This document shows positions 25,535 through 34,570 of a DNA stretch of 40,385 bases, one piece after another. Within the stretch, counting starts at the first letter, position 1. Each line of letters starts with the position of its first letter. This stretch comes from Bacteroidales bacterium (lineage in GTDB: Bacteria > Bacteroidota > Bacteroidia > Bacteroidales > UBA932). The position numbers were made by a program, and so were the translations under genes. The stretch covers positions 1 to 40,385 of the forward strand of contig JAGAIY010000015.1 of NCBI GenBank assembly GCA_017626355.1, written 5' to 3'. The notes under the pieces are model-generated. The model was given only the letters and a program-made list of their open reading frames with translations, was not told where the DNA came from and ran no database searches.

Positions 25535-26661
25535 GAACTGCGGTCGTCATACTGAACTGGAACACAAGAAGCTTTCTTGAAAGATTCCTGCCCGGCCTGA
25601 TCAGCTCACTCAGAGGAGATGCACAGGCCGAAGTGATTGTTGCGGACAACGCCTCGGATGACGGATCCGCAGCTTTCATGAAAGCATCTTTTCCAGAGGT
25701 AAGAACGATCGTATTCGACACTAATCTGGGTTTCACGGGAGGCTACAACAAGGCTTTCGAGGAAATCTGCACCAAAGGAGGCGACGAGGCCCCCGAGTAC
25801 TTCCTTCTGATGAATTCCGACATCGAAGTGGAAGAAGGATGGCTTGAGCCTCTCGTCAATTGGATGGACACACATCCTGAATGCGGAGCCTGCGCCCCGA
25901 AGCTGCGCAGCTGGCAGGACAGAGAAATGTTCGAATATGCCGGAGCAGCCGGAGGATATATCGACAGTTTCGGTTATCCTTTCTGTCGCGGAAGAGTGAT
26001 GGGAAAGGTGGAGAAGGATCTCGGCCAGTATGACCAGATGAATCCTTATGTGTTCTGGGCCAGCGGTGCATGCCTGATGATAAGGAGCAGTGTATTCGCC
26101 GAACTCGGAGGGCTGGACGAGAGGTTTTTCGCACATATGGAAGAGATCGACCTGTGCTGGAGAATGCAGTTTGCCGGTTACAATGTATGCGTTGTGCCGG
26201 ATTCTGTGGCCTACCATGTCGGAGGAGGGACATTGCCGTCCTCTTCCCCATTCAAGCTCTACCTCAACTACCGCAACAACCTCCTGATGCTGGACAACAA
26301 TCTCGCAAAGACATATGCCCTGCTGCACAACCGCAACAATGCCGATTCGCAGCTTTCCGCAGAGAAAGGTGTTCTGGAAGCAGGCAAGATGGTCAGGATC
26401 AGAATGATGATGGACCTGATGTCAGCTTCCGTGTATCTTCTGACCCTGCGGTTCAAGGCTTTCGGAGCTGTTGTCAGGGCCCATCGGGATTTCCGCAGGA
26501 TGAGAACGAAGCCGGATGTATGCAGGATAAAGAAATTCCTGCTGGACAATCCGAAGGCAGCGGTCTCGCATATCTATGGGAAATGGATTGTCCTGCAGTC
26601 TCTGATGCACAGGAAAGATACCTTTGCCGGAATACATGAAACAGACTTCTTTAAGTTTTAG
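25531..26661 (+). CDS. Family 2 glycosyltransferase
   Basis: This 376-residue protein starts with the GT2 nucleotide-sugar strand MRTAVVILNWNTRSFLERFL. VIVADNASDDGS follows, and LLMNSDIEVEEGW is the DxD-like metal site. FWASGACLMIRSSVFAELGGLDERFFAHMEEIDLCWRM is the acceptor-side motif with the conserved ED. This pattern fits rhamnosyltransferase-like GT2 enzymes that act on cell-surface glycans. The ATG overlaps the slyD stop (ATGA). The C-terminal part has basic and weakly hydrophobic segments that could contact the membrane. The sugar and acceptor cannot be predicted. It is not within a recognisable capsule or O-antigen cluster. Confidence 0.9.
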   Translation: MRTAVVILNWNTRSFLERFLPGLISSLRGDAQAEVIVADNASDDGSAAFMKASFPEVRTIVFDTNLGFTGGYNKAFEEICTKGGDEAPEYFLLMNSDIEVEEGWLEPLVNWMDTHPECGACAPKLRSWQDREMFEYAGAAGGYIDSFGYPFCRGRVMGKVEKDLGQYDQMNPYVFWASGACLMIRSSVFAELGGLDERFFAHMEEIDLCWRMQFAGYNVCVVPDSVAYHVGGGTLPSSSPFKLYLNYRNNLLMLDNNLAKTYALLHNRNNADSQLSAEKGVLEAGKMVRIRMMMDLMSASVYLLTLRFKAFGAVVRAHRDFRRMRTKPDVCRIKKFLLDNPKAAVSHIYGKWIVLQSLMHRKDTFAGIHETDFFKF

Positions 26662-26665
26662 ATAA

Positions 26666-28024
26666 ATGAGAATTGTTATAGCAGGTGCAGGAGAAGTTGG
26701 TTCCCACCTTGCCAAGATGCTCAGCAACGAATCCAACGACATAACGGTGATCGACTCGAGTCCGAAGAGACTCAATGCCTTGAGTGCCACAGCCGATGTC
26801 ATCACAGTGGAAGGTAATCCGTCAGCCATAAAGGTACTGATGGAAGCCGGTGTTGACAAGGCGGATCTGTTCATCGCAGTGAATCCGTCCGAGTCACAGG
26901 ATGTGAACATAGTAAGCGCAATGCTTGCCAAGAAACTTGGCAGCAAGAAGGTTACGGCCCGTATCAACAACGAGGAGTACCTCACCTACGAGAACAAGTT
27001 CCTTTTCACTGAAATGGGAATAGATCTTCTGTTCTATCCAGAGAAGATTGCCGCCGGAGAAATAGCCGAACTGCTGAAGAGGACCGCATCGACCAACTCC
27101 ATGGACTTTGCGAGAGGAAAGCTGCAGATAGCTGTATTCAAGCTTGAGGAAGACTCCCCTGTCCTTGGTATGAACATGCTGGAATTCAGCGAGTTTGCAG
27201 CCAAGGACGGCCAGAAGTTCAGGGTTGTTGCAATTGCCAGGGGCGATGACACCATAATCCCGAAGGTGGATACCAAATTCAAGTACCACGACCTGGTCTT
27301 CATCATTTCCACCCGAAACGGAATGGATGCGCTTCTGGGCTATCTCGGGAAAAGGGACATCGAAGTCAACAGTCTCATGATCCTGGGAGGTAGTCCTACG
27401 GCTGAGATTCTTGCAAAGCAGATGTCAAAGCAGCTGGATACCATCAAGATCATAGAGATGAACAAGGACAAATGCATCGACCTGTCCGAGAGGCTGCCGG
27501 ACAATGTGATAGTTGTCAACGGAGACGGACGCAACTCCGACTTCCTCATGGAGGAATCCATCAAGGAGTATGATGCATTCGTGGCTGTCACCAACAATTC
27601 GGAGACCAATATCCTCGCGAGTGTGGCCGCAAAAAGTCTCGGCGTGGCCAGGACTATCGCAGAAGTCGAGAACATAGAATACATAAGGCTTGCGGAGAGC
27701 ATGGGTGTGGATGCAGTGATAAACAAGAAGCTGATAACTGCAGGAAGGATATTCAAGTTCACTCTCAGCAGCAAGGTCAGATTCATCAAGTACATGAGCG
27801 GAACCAAAGCCGAGGTTCTAGAGTACATCGTGGCTCCTGACACAGCCATAACAAAGAAGCCTCTCAAGGATATGGCTTTCCCGCGCAATGCGATCGTAGG
27901 AGGCATAATCAGGGGCAACGAGTCGTTCATTGCAGTGGGCGATTCGCATATTCAGGCTTATGACAGGGTGGCGGTGTTTGCTTTGCCGGAGGCTGTCAAG
28001 GAGGTGGATAAATTCTTCAGATAA
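26666..28024 (+). CDS. trkA: Trk-type potassium uptake regulator TrkA
   Basis: This 452-residue protein has two repeats of RCK-N plus RCK-C domains. The first repeat starts MRIVIAGAGEVGSHLAKMLSNESNDITVID, a Rossmann nucleotide-binding motif. The second starts near residue 232 (LMILGGSPTAEILAKQM) with EMNKDKCIDLSERLPDNVIVVNGDG. TrkA binds NAD(H) or ATP and gates the membrane subunit TrkH or TrkG for potassium uptake. Its length is that of full TrkA. It starts 4 bp after the glycosyltransferase. No trkH gene is adjacent, so the channel subunit must be encoded elsewhere. Confidence 0.94.
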   Translation: MRIVIAGAGEVGSHLAKMLSNESNDITVIDSSPKRLNALSATADVITVEGNPSAIKVLMEAGVDKADLFIAVNPSESQDVNIVSAMLAKKLGSKKVTARINNEEYLTYENKFLFTEMGIDLLFYPEKIAAGEIAELLKRTASTNSMDFARGKLQIAVFKLEEDSPVLGMNMLEFSEFAAKDGQKFRVVAIARGDDTIIPKVDTKFKYHDLVFIISTRNGMDALLGYLGKRDIEVNSLMILGGSPTAEILAKQMSKQLDTIKIIEMNKDKCIDLSERLPDNVIVVNGDGRNSDFLMEESIKEYDAFVAVTNNSETNILASVAAKSLGVARTIAEVENIEYIRLAESMGVDAVINKKLITAGRIFKFTLSSKVRFIKYMSGTKAEVLEYIVAPDTAITKKPLKDMAFPRNAIVGGIIRGNESFIAVGDSHIQAYDRVAVFALPEAVKEVDKFFR

Positions 28025-28028
28025 TCGG

Positions 28029-29888
28029 ATGGCGAGTTATTTACAGATTGAGAATATTTCCAAGAGTTACGGGCCAAAGGTCCTGTTCGAGAAGATCGGA
28101 TTCAATATAAATGAGGGCGACAAGATCGCTCTCATCGCTCCTAACGGCACCGGCAAGACCTCTCTGATGAGGATCCTGGCCGGAAAGGACAAGTCGGATT
28201 CAGGCGGAAAGATCATGTTCCTCAAGGACATCAGGATAGCCTTTCTGGAACAGGAATATGAATTCGACCCGGAGAAGTCCATCTTCGACCAGATCATGTC
28301 ATCAAGCACGGAATTCACACGCGGGCTCGATCAGGAGCATATCTGGGAATACGAACGCAGGGTGATAAAGTTCCTGACCAACTTCAATCTCAACAACCCC
28401 GACCAGCTGATGAAGGAACTTTCGGGAGGAGAGGTCAAAAGGGTCGCACTGACGCAGATGTTGGCTTCCGAGGCCGACTTCTTTATCATGGACGAGCCGA
28501 CCAACCACCTCGACATCGACGCCATTGAATTTCTCGAGGGCTTTCTCGGCCGTTCGCGATGCACCCTTCTCATGGTCACTCACGACAGATATTTCCTCGA
28601 CAGGGTCTGCAACACCGTCATGGAAATGGATCATGGCGCCATCTATACATATAAAGGCAATTACCAGAACTATCTCGAGAAAAGGGAGGAAAGAATAGCC
28701 AACTACAATGCGGAAACGGACAAGGTGCGCAACATCCTGCGCAGGGAGCTTGAATGGATACGCAGCACTCCATGTGCACGTACCGGAAAGGCCAGATACA
28801 GGATCAACGCCTTCTACGACCTAAAGGACAGAGCCTCGCAGGTCTATACCCAGAAGCAGGTAAGCATGGAGGCCATGAAGGGAGCTACAAGACTCGGAAC
28901 CAAGATAGTGAACTGCAAGAATGTCAGCTTCTATTACGGAGACAAATGCTATCTTGACGGCTTCACATACAATTTCCAGAGATATGAGAAAGTGGGAATC
29001 GTAGGACGCAACGGTGCAGGCAAGTCCACCTTCCTCAATCTGATCACCGGCAACTATACTCCTGACATGGTTACGGAAATGGCTGAATACAAGCCGGTTG
29101 CATCTCAGAACGGTCCGGGTGTCATGACCGGAACAATCGAACGGGGAGAGTCTCTGAAGGTAGGATATTACCACCAGAGCGGAATGGCGTTCAACCCTGA
29201 CGACACCGTCCTCGACATAGTGAACGACACATGGCTTCTGAACCGTTTCCTCTTCCCTCACGAAATGCTCAACAACAAGATCGAGAAGCTCAGCGGAGGA
29301 GAGAAGCGCAGACTCTATCTCCTGACCATCCTCATGCAGCAGCCGAACCTGCTCATTCTTGACGAGCCTACCAACGACCTCGACATCGTCACCCTCAACA
29401 TATTGGAAGAATATCTCAAGGAATTCGGAGGCTCCCTCATAATCGTATCCCATGACAGGCATTTCCTTGACAAGCTCGTCGACCATCTCTTCATCTTCTG
29501 CGGAGACGGTCTGGTGAAGGATTTTGTCGGCAGCTACAGCGAATACCGCGAGTTCATCAAGGAATATGAAGCGGAGCAGCGCTCCCAGGCACGCGCTCAG
29601 GAAAAGGCGGAAAAGGAAAAAGCCGCAAAAGAGGCAGCGAAGAACCAGCCTGCGACAAGCGAGCCCGTCAGGAAAAAGAAACTCAGCTACAAGGAACAGC
29701 GTGAACTGGAACAGCTTGAGAAGGATCTCGATTCACTTGCCGCCGAGAAAGCGGAGCTGGAAGCACAGCTCAACAGCGGCAGCCTGCCTTACGACAAGCT
29801 GCAGACTGTATCCGAGCGCATAGGCAGGATTCTGGAGGAGACAGACGAAAAAGAGCTCCGTCTTCTGGAGCTCTATGAAAATCTTTAG
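28029..29888 (+). CDS. ABC-F family ATPase, Uup-like
   Basis: The chosen start MASYLQIENISKSYGPKVLFEKIGF follows the trkA stop by 4 bp. A longer in-frame extension upstream overlaps trkA and has no ABC similarity. The 619-residue product has two ABC domains without membrane segments. Domain 1 has APNGTGKTS, LSGGEVKR and FFIMDEPTNHLDI. Domain 2 has GRNGAGKST, LSGGEKRR and LLILDEPTNDLDI. The linker includes RTGKARYRINAFYDLKDRA. The C-terminal 90 residues form a charged coiled coil (ELEQLEKDLDSLAAEKAELEAQL), as in Uup. ABC-F proteins act on the ribosome or on DNA intermediates. It ends 4 bp inside the convergent gene. Confidence 0.9.
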   Translation: MASYLQIENISKSYGPKVLFEKIGFNINEGDKIALIAPNGTGKTSLMRILAGKDKSDSGGKIMFLKDIRIAFLEQEYEFDPEKSIFDQIMSSSTEFTRGLDQEHIWEYERRVIKFLTNFNLNNPDQLMKELSGGEVKRVALTQMLASEADFFIMDEPTNHLDIDAIEFLEGFLGRSRCTLLMVTHDRYFLDRVCNTVMEMDHGAIYTYKGNYQNYLEKREERIANYNAETDKVRNILRRELEWIRSTPCARTGKARYRINAFYDLKDRASQVYTQKQVSMEAMKGATRLGTKIVNCKNVSFYYGDKCYLDGFTYNFQRYEKVGIVGRNGAGKSTFLNLITGNYTPDMVTEMAEYKPVASQNGPGVMTGTIERGESLKVGYYHQSGMAFNPDDTVLDIVNDTWLLNRFLFPHEMLNNKIEKLSGGEKRRLYLLTILMQQPNLLILDEPTNDLDIVTLNILEEYLKEFGGSLIIVSHDRHFLDKLVDHLFIFCGDGLVKDFVGSYSEYREFIKEYEAEQRSQARAQEKAEKEKAAKEAAKNQPATSEPVRKKKLSYKEQRELEQLEKDLDSLAAEKAELEAQLNSGSLPYDKLQTVSERIGRILEETDEKELRLLELYENL

Positions 29889-31915
29889 AATATTCTGGTC
29901 TGTTCAAGCACCCTGTCCGGGTAGTTGGAGATGATTGCATCGACCTTAAGGTCCAGCATCTTCTTTATATCCTCAGGTTCATCGACAGTCCATGGGACAA
30001 TCTTCATTCCTTTCTCACGGCACTTCTTCACAAGTTCCTCAGTGACAATGGAATAATGAGGACTAAGCCACTCCGGAGCGATATCAAGCTTCTCCATGAA
30101 CTTATCGAAGTCCGGCTCTTCCGAGCCCACAAGATATGAAAGAATGAACTCAGGATATCTTTCCTTCATGTACTCAAGCGCCCTGACATCGAAGCTCTGG
30201 ACTACAAGCCTGTCGCCAAGCTGCTTCGAATGGAGCAGAAGCGCGCATGACCTTACGAAAGAATCATAAGTAGGCCAGTTTATGCTCTCTCCGTCAGCAT
30301 TTCTGGATTTGATCTCGACATTATATCTGACAGGAGACAGACCGTTTTCCTTCGTATAGTTCTCGACAAAGTCGATAAGGTCAGATGCCAGAGGCAGATC
30401 CAGCTCGCTGTATGGCTTGGCATATATGTATCCGCCCGATTTCAGATATGGGTCGTGTGAAACAACCACCTGACCGTCCTTGCTTACATGCAGGTCGAAC
30501 TCAAGAGTATTGACACCCAGGTCAAGAGCGTTCTTCATAGCCTCGATGCTATTCTCCGGCTTAAGGCCCGCGCCACCCCTATGTGCCTGGACATCAACAT
30601 AGTCCTTCATATCATAAGTATATACCCAAGTCTGGCCGAAACGGCTCTGTACCGATATCATGACCTGCTTCGCATACTGGCTCGGAGTTGCCGCGAAATA
30701 GTGACAGTTCGCAGTGACCGGCTCCAGCCCGCCCATATGGACACCGTCCTGATACCATTCGACCTTCCACTGAGGATCCCAGTCCCACACATTGACCACC
30801 ACGCTGTTAGGATGCATCAGAGTCTGTCCCATACCATACATCTCAGCCTGATGGTCTTTCGGCTGACCGACAGATTTGTAATACCATGTAAGTCTGTCAT
30901 CCTTCTTGGTAAACACCTTATATCCGCGAGGGGTTCCGTCTGTACAATGCTCCGAATCCCACCATGAGCCGCAGATTGCCGCCACATTATGCTCGACAAT
31001 ATCCCTGTCATACTCGAAGAAATTGTTCATATGGGTATGGCCGGAGATGAAATGAACCTCGTGACCATGGACAAGACCTATCAGGTCGTGGGAATTGATG
31101 ATCTTGCGCCGTCCCTGATCCCAGTGCAGGATAGGAGAATGCTGGGCTATATAGAGATCCGCCGCCTCTGGAAGAAGAGACTCCAGTCCCTTCACCCACG
31201 AAAGGACATGCGAGGCATAACCTTCCTGATATTTCTTCTGCGTATCATAGATTATGTTGTCAAGGACAATGACGACATCCTTACCTATAAAGAAGGCATA
31301 ATTCTCCGGGCCCATGGCCTTTCTGTAGGCAGCAGAAGCCTGGACATCACCCTTGGCATCGGCATCATGGTCATGATTGCCTGCGACAGGATAGAAAGGA
31401 ATGCCGGTACGGAGGATCTCAGCCTTATACTTATCAAGCATATCAAACGAATCCCAGCAGATGTCGCCAAGAGCAAGACCGACCTTAAATCCGCCAAGGC
31501 CCTTCACAGTCTCGCAGATATCAGCCATAGGTTCTGCCGCGAATTGTGCAAGATGCTTGTCGTTACGCAACTGAGGATCGGCAATGGCCACGATGGAATA
31601 CTCCTCGGAAGGCTCTGTCCTTGTAAGTTCGAAATGGAACCTGTCATTGCCCTGCGCCGTCTGATAGAAGGCAGGGATACCTGTAGACCAGTCTGCCACA
31701 TAGCCGGACGGAGTCACGATGTACACGAATTCGGCATTATCCTCGATCTCGAACTTGAACTTACCGCTCTTAGTCTGCGTGAAGTTCCTGCCATCGGTCA
31801 CTATGACTCCTGAAAGCTTCTCTTCACCGCACATCACGGTTCCTGTCACCTTTCTGGCATCGGCAACTGACGAAACTGCAGCAAGTGCCAGAATAAAAGC
31901 AAATATTTTCCTCAT
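29885..31915 (-). CDS. Exported metallophosphoesterase fused to glycerophosphodiester phosphodiesterase
   Basis: This 676-residue protein has a signal peptide of about 20 residues. Residues 22-100 are a transthyretin-like beta domain (GTVMCGEEKLSGVIVTDGRNF). Residues 105-300 are a calcineurin-like phosphoesterase with Asp113 (in IADPQ), Asp151 (LGD), GNHD at 179-182, His259 (QHSP) and GHTH at 292-295. Residues 310-430 form the beta-rich C-terminal domain of that family. Residues 440-676 are a GDPD domain with AHRG at 444-447, Glu454, Glu472, Asp474, His476 and the HDP at 487-489. Both active sites look complete. It probably degrades phosphodiesters such as deacylated phospholipids in the periplasm. 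The fusion of two phosphoesterases is unusual. Confidence 0.9.
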   Translation of the reverse strand: MRKIFAFILALAAVSSVADARKVTGTVMCGEEKLSGVIVTDGRNFTQTKSGKFKFEIEDNAEFVYIVTPSGYVADWSTGIPAFYQTAQGNDRFHFELTRTEPSEEYSIVAIADPQLRNDKHLAQFAAEPMADICETVKGLGGFKVGLALGDICWDSFDMLDKYKAEILRTGIPFYPVAGNHDHDADAKGDVQASAAYRKAMGPENYAFFIGKDVVIVLDNIIYDTQKKYQEGYASHVLSWVKGLESLLPEAADLYIAQHSPILHWDQGRRKIINSHDLIGLVHGHEVHFISGHTHMNNFFEYDRDIVEHNVAAICGSWWDSEHCTDGTPRGYKVFTKKDDRLTWYYKSVGQPKDHQAEMYGMGQTLMHPNSVVVNVWDWDPQWKVEWYQDGVHMGGLEPVTANCHYFAATPSQYAKQVMISVQSRFGQTWVYTYDMKDYVDVQAHRGGAGLKPENSIEAMKNALDLGVNTLEFDLHVSKDGQVVVSHDPYLKSGGYIYAKPYSELDLPLASDLIDFVENYTKENGLSPVRYNVEIKSRNADGESINWPTYDSFVRSCALLLHSKQLGDRLVVQSFDVRALEYMKERYPEFILSYLVGSEEPDFDKFMEKLDIAPEWLSPHYSIVTEELVKKCREKGMKIVPWTVDEPEDIKKMLDLKVDAIISNYPDRVLEQTRIF

Positions 31916-31942
31916 ACTAAACTACTTGAAATTGCAATTCAG

Positions 31943-31950
31943 CAAAACTA
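31943..31950 (-). promoter_or_regulatory. -7 box for the phosphoesterase fusion gene
   Basis: The minus strand reads TAGTTTTG, a perfect TAnnTTTG, 27 bp before the ATG. The -33 position has no good TTTG. It lies in the 268-bp divergent gap with grpE. Confidence 0.45.
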
Positions 31951-32062
31951 ATCAAAATATTCTTCATGCGACATAGATTGCGTTGAAAATTCTTCAAAAA
32001 AGTAATAACCGAAGAACAATCCTGCCAATTTGTCAGTTTTTTTCAGATGGCAGATTATTTGC

Positions 32063-32070
32063 TATCTTTG
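32063..32070 (+). promoter_or_regulatory. -7 box for the grpE-dnaJ operon
   Basis: The plus strand reads TATCTTTG, a perfect TAnnTTTG, giving a leader of about 105 nt. The leader contains a 6-bp hairpin (CCGGAA at 32079-32084 with TTCCGG at 32092-32097). I see no CIRCE operator, so heat-shock control through HrcA at this site is not supported. Confidence 0.6.
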
Positions 32071-32183
32071 CAGGCCGTCCGGAAACCAGTATTCCGGCTG
32101 ACATGATATGCTTATTACACTGACAATAGCTGTCATCATAGCTCTAGTATTAGGAAAGATAACATTTAAGGAGATAAAAGGAT

Positions 32184-32786
32184 ATGTCAACAAACTCAGA
32201 GGAAAAAGACATCAAGGAAACACCGCAGCCGACAGAGGAGACAGTTGCACAGGAACAGGCTCAGGAAGAGAAGAAGGAGGAAAAGAAGGGGTTCCTGAAG
32301 AAAGATGCGAAAAAGGAGAAGATAGCCCAGCTGGAAAAGCAGGTGGAGCAGCTTAATGACAAGATAGCCAAGGATAAGGACGACTATATCAGGCTCATGG
32401 CAGAGTTCGACAACTTCCGCAGACGCACATCGCAGGAGAAGCTCGAACTTGTAAGCATGGCTTCCACAGACACTATCAAGGGCCTCCTCCCTGTACTTGA
32501 CGACTGCGAAAGGGCTCTCAATGTACTGAAAGAGTCGACAGACAGCGATGCCGCAAAGGAAGGAACAGAGCTTATCTACCATAAGCTGATGTCTTATCTC
32601 CAGAGCAAAGGTCTTGCTGTGATAGAAGCCGCAGGCCAGCCGTTCGACACAGATCTGCATGAGGCTGTGGCCCAGTTCCCTGTACAGGAAGAGGAGCAGA
32701 AAGGAAAGGTATTCGATGTCGTTCAGACAGGTTATACACTCAACGGAAAGGTCATCCGCTTCGCTAAAGTGGTTGTAGGAATATAA
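32184..32786 (+). CDS. grpE: GrpE nucleotide exchange factor
   Basis: The start is fixed by an AAGGAG ribosome-binding site 10 bp upstream. The 200-residue protein has a charged, low-complexity N-terminal tail to about residue 45 and a long coiled coil ([44 protein letters not shown]). The GrpE signature [13 protein letters not shown] and a C-terminal beta-wing domain with [10 protein letters not shown] and [27 protein letters not shown] follow. It releases ADP from DnaK. dnaJ follows after 4 bp. dnaK is not in the window, which is common in this phylum. Confidence 0.96.
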   Translation: MSTNSEEKDIKETPQPTEETVAQEQAQEEKKEEKKGFLKKDAKKEKIAQLEKQVEQLNDKIAKDKDDYIRLMAEFDNFRRRTSQEKLELVSMASTDTIKGLLPVLDDCERALNVLKESTDSDAAKEGTELIYHKLMSYLQSKGLAVIEAAGQPFDTDLHEAVAQFPVQEEEQKGKVFDVVQTGYTLNGKVIRFAKVVVGI

Positions 32787-32790
32787 AGAT

Positions 32791-33957
32791 ATGGCAAAAA
32801 GAGATTACTATGAAGTGCTGGGCGTAGACAAGAACGCTTCGGCAGACGACATAAAGAAGGCCTACAGGAAGATGGCCATCAAGTATCATCCGGACAAGAA
32901 TCCGGGTGACAAGGAGGCTGAAGAGAAGTTCAAGGAAGCGGCAGAGGCCTATTCCGTACTGAGCGACGCCGACAAGAAGGCACGATACGACCAGTTCGGA
33001 CATGCAGGCGTTGAAGGAGCCGGCCCTGACTTCAGCGGCGGATTCGGCAACCTCAACGACATCCTCAACGACCTCTTCGGAGGAGCGTTCGGAGGCGGAT
33101 TCGGAGGTTTCAGCGGATTTGGCGGCGGATTCGGAGGACAGAGAGGCCAGAGACAGCAGAGAGTATATAGAGGACGCGACATACGCGTGCGCGTGAAGCT
33201 GACACTCGAAGAGATCGCCAAGGGCGTCGAGAAGGAGATAAGCATCGAAAAGAATGTACCTTGTACGGAATGCGGGGGCAAAGGAGCGAAGAACAGTTCT
33301 GACATAAAGTCATGTCCTGCCTGCAACGGAACCGGCCAGGTACAGAGGGTCGTGAATTCATTCCTCGGCCAGACTGTGACCTATTCGACCTGTCAGCAGT
33401 GCGGTGGTGAAGGCAAGATCATCAGCAATCCATGCCGCAGCTGCAACGGAACCGGACTTGTACGCAAGCGCGAGACAATAAAGGTAAAGATACCGGCAGG
33501 TGTGGAAGCCGGCATGCAGCTCACTCTCCAGGGCGAAGGCCACGCAGCCAAGAACAACGGAATAAACGGAGACCTTCTGGTCGTGATCGAAGAGCAGGAG
33601 CATCCTAACCTCAAGAGAGAGGGCAACAACCTTTACTATACGAAGATCGTATCGGTAGTGGATGCGATGCTCGGAGCTGAGGTCAGCATTCCTTGCCTTG
33701 ACGGAGACTACAAGATAAAGATCGACCCGGGCACGCAGTCAGGAGAAGTCGTAAGGCTCCGCGGCCGAGGCCTGCCTTCGGTAAACGGTTACGGCGGAAC
33801 AGGCGACCTTTATGTGAAGATTGCGGTATGGATACCGAAGAAACTCAGCAAGGACGAGAAGGCAATTGTAGAGAGTCTGCGTGAGAAAGAGTCATTCCAG
33901 CCTAACCCGACAAAGGAAGACAAGAGCTTTTTTGACAGATTGAAGGATCTTTTTTGA
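32791..33957 (+). CDS. dnaJ: DnaJ co-chaperone
   Basis: This 388-residue protein has the full type I DnaJ layout. The J domain (residues 1-70) has the HPD motif in [10 protein letters not shown] Gly/Phe-rich linker (about 75-115) follows. Then come four CxxCxGxG zinc repeats ([32 protein letters not shown]) and the two C-terminal beta domains, with [16 protein letters not shown] and [20 protein letters not shown]. It stimulates DnaK ATPase and holds unfolded proteins. It is cotranscribed with grpE. An AT-rich inverted repeat overlaps its stop codon. Confidence 0.97.
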   Translation: MAKRDYYEVLGVDKNASADDIKKAYRKMAIKYHPDKNPGDKEAEEKFKEAAEAYSVLSDADKKARYDQFGHAGVEGAGPDFSGGFGNLNDILNDLFGGAFGGGFGGFSGFGGGFGGQRGQRQQRVYRGRDIRVRVKLTLEEIAKGVEKEISIEKNVPCTECGGKGAKNSSDIKSCPACNGTGQVQRVVNSFLGQTVTYSTCQQCGGEGKIISNPCRSCNGTGLVRKRETIKVKIPAGVEAGMQLTLQGEGHAAKNNGINGDLLVVIEEQEHPNLKREGNNLYYTKIVSVVDAMLGAEVSIPCLDGDYKIKIDPGTQSGEVVRLRGRGLPSVNGYGGTGDLYVKIAVWIPKKLSKDEKAIVESLREKESFQPNPTKEDKSFFDRLKDLF

Positions 33958-33984
33958 AATTTTGTAAAAGTTTTTTCAAAAAAG
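33949..33984 (+). terminator. AT-rich inverted repeat at the dnaJ stop (weak terminator candidate)
   Basis: CTTTTTTGAAA at 33949-33959 pairs with its exact complement at 33974-33984 (11 bp). The stem has only two GC pairs and no U run follows, so termination would be inefficient. It directly abuts the -33 box of the rplS promoter. Confidence 0.35.
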
Positions 33985-34015
33985 TTTGCAGGTTAAAAAA
34001 TTATTCCTACCTTTG
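33985..34015 (+). promoter_or_regulatory. Promoter of rplS
   Basis: TTTG at 33985-33988, 19 bases, then TACCTTTG at 34008-34015. Both boxes and the spacing fit the Bacteroidota primary promoter. The leader to the rplS ATG is about 75 nt. Confidence 0.85.
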
Positions 34016-34093
34016 CAATCCCAAAATCAAAGCAACCTCTTGCGACGGGTGAAAAAGAGCGCAATGTTGCCACAAATTAAATTTAATACAGAA

Positions 34094-34468
34094 ATGGATC
34101 TTATTAAAGTAGTAGAGCAGGCATTCGCAAACGAGAAAGTAGCCAGCTACCCGAAATTCAAGGCCGGTGACACAATCACCGTAACATACAGAATCAAGGA
34201 GGGTGACAAGGAGAGACTTCAGAAGTTCAGAGGAACAGTTATCCAGCTTCGTGGAGCATCAGCAAACACCAGAACATTCACAGTACGCAAGGTTGCAAGC
34301 GGTGTAGGTGTTGAGAGAATCTTCCCATTCGAGTCACCATTCATTGAGTCAATCGAGCTCAACAAAGTCGGTAAAGTTCGTCGCGCACGTATCTTCTACC
34401 TCCGCGAACTCTCAGGTAAGAAGGCTCGTATCAAGGAGAAGAAGGTCGCAACAAAGAACAACGACTAA
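34094..34468 (+). CDS. rplS: 50S ribosomal protein L19
   Basis: The start at 34094 (MDLIKVVEQAFANEKVASYPKFKAGDTITVTYRIKEGDKERLQKF) gives 124 residues, close to the usual L19 length. An in-frame extension upstream crosses the promoter and is rejected. The motifs FRGTVIQLRGASANTRTFTVRKVASGVGVERIFPFESPFIESIEL and RRARIFYLRELSGKKARIKEK are the L19 signature. L19 sits at the 30S-50S interface. The basic C-terminus is normal. tRNA-Arg follows after 24 bp and is likely in the same transcript. Confidence 0.97.
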   Translation: MDLIKVVEQAFANEKVASYPKFKAGDTITVTYRIKEGDKERLQKFRGTVIQLRGASANTRTFTVRKVASGVGVERIFPFESPFIESIELNKVGKVRRARIFYLRELSGKKARIKEKKVATKNND

Positions 34469-34492
34469 AGACATAGCAGCTTAGCTGCAAAC

Positions 34493-34566
34493 GGCTCCGT
34501 AGCTCAACTGAATAGAGCATCTGACTACGGATCAGAAGGTTACAGGTTTGAATCCTGTCGGAGTCA
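34493..34566 (+). tRNA. tRNA-Arg(ACG)
   Basis: This 74-nt cloverleaf has acceptor GGCTCCG pairing with CGGAGTC (one G-T pair), D stem GCTC/GAGC, anticodon stem TCTGA/TCAGA with loop CTACGGA (anticodon ACG), and T stem ACAGG/CCTGT with loop TTTGAAT. The discriminator is A. The CCA end is not encoded. A5-bp hairpin (34476-34488) lies just upstream and may be a processing signal. Confidence 0.96.
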
Positions 34567-34570
34567 CTAA

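Noticed and set aside
27930-28028. N-terminal extension of the ABC-F protein
   Set aside because: It lies within trkA in another frame, lacks ABC similarity, and the ATG at 28029 gives the normal family start.
30989-31813. 274-codon plus-strand open frame opposite the phosphoesterase fusion
   Set aside because: Antisense frame without signal peptide, domain or promoter.
32041-32183. CIRCE/HrcA operator upstream of grpE
   Set aside because: No TTAGCACTC-N9-GAGTGCTAA pattern is present. The only repeat is a short CCGGAA/TTCCGG hairpin.
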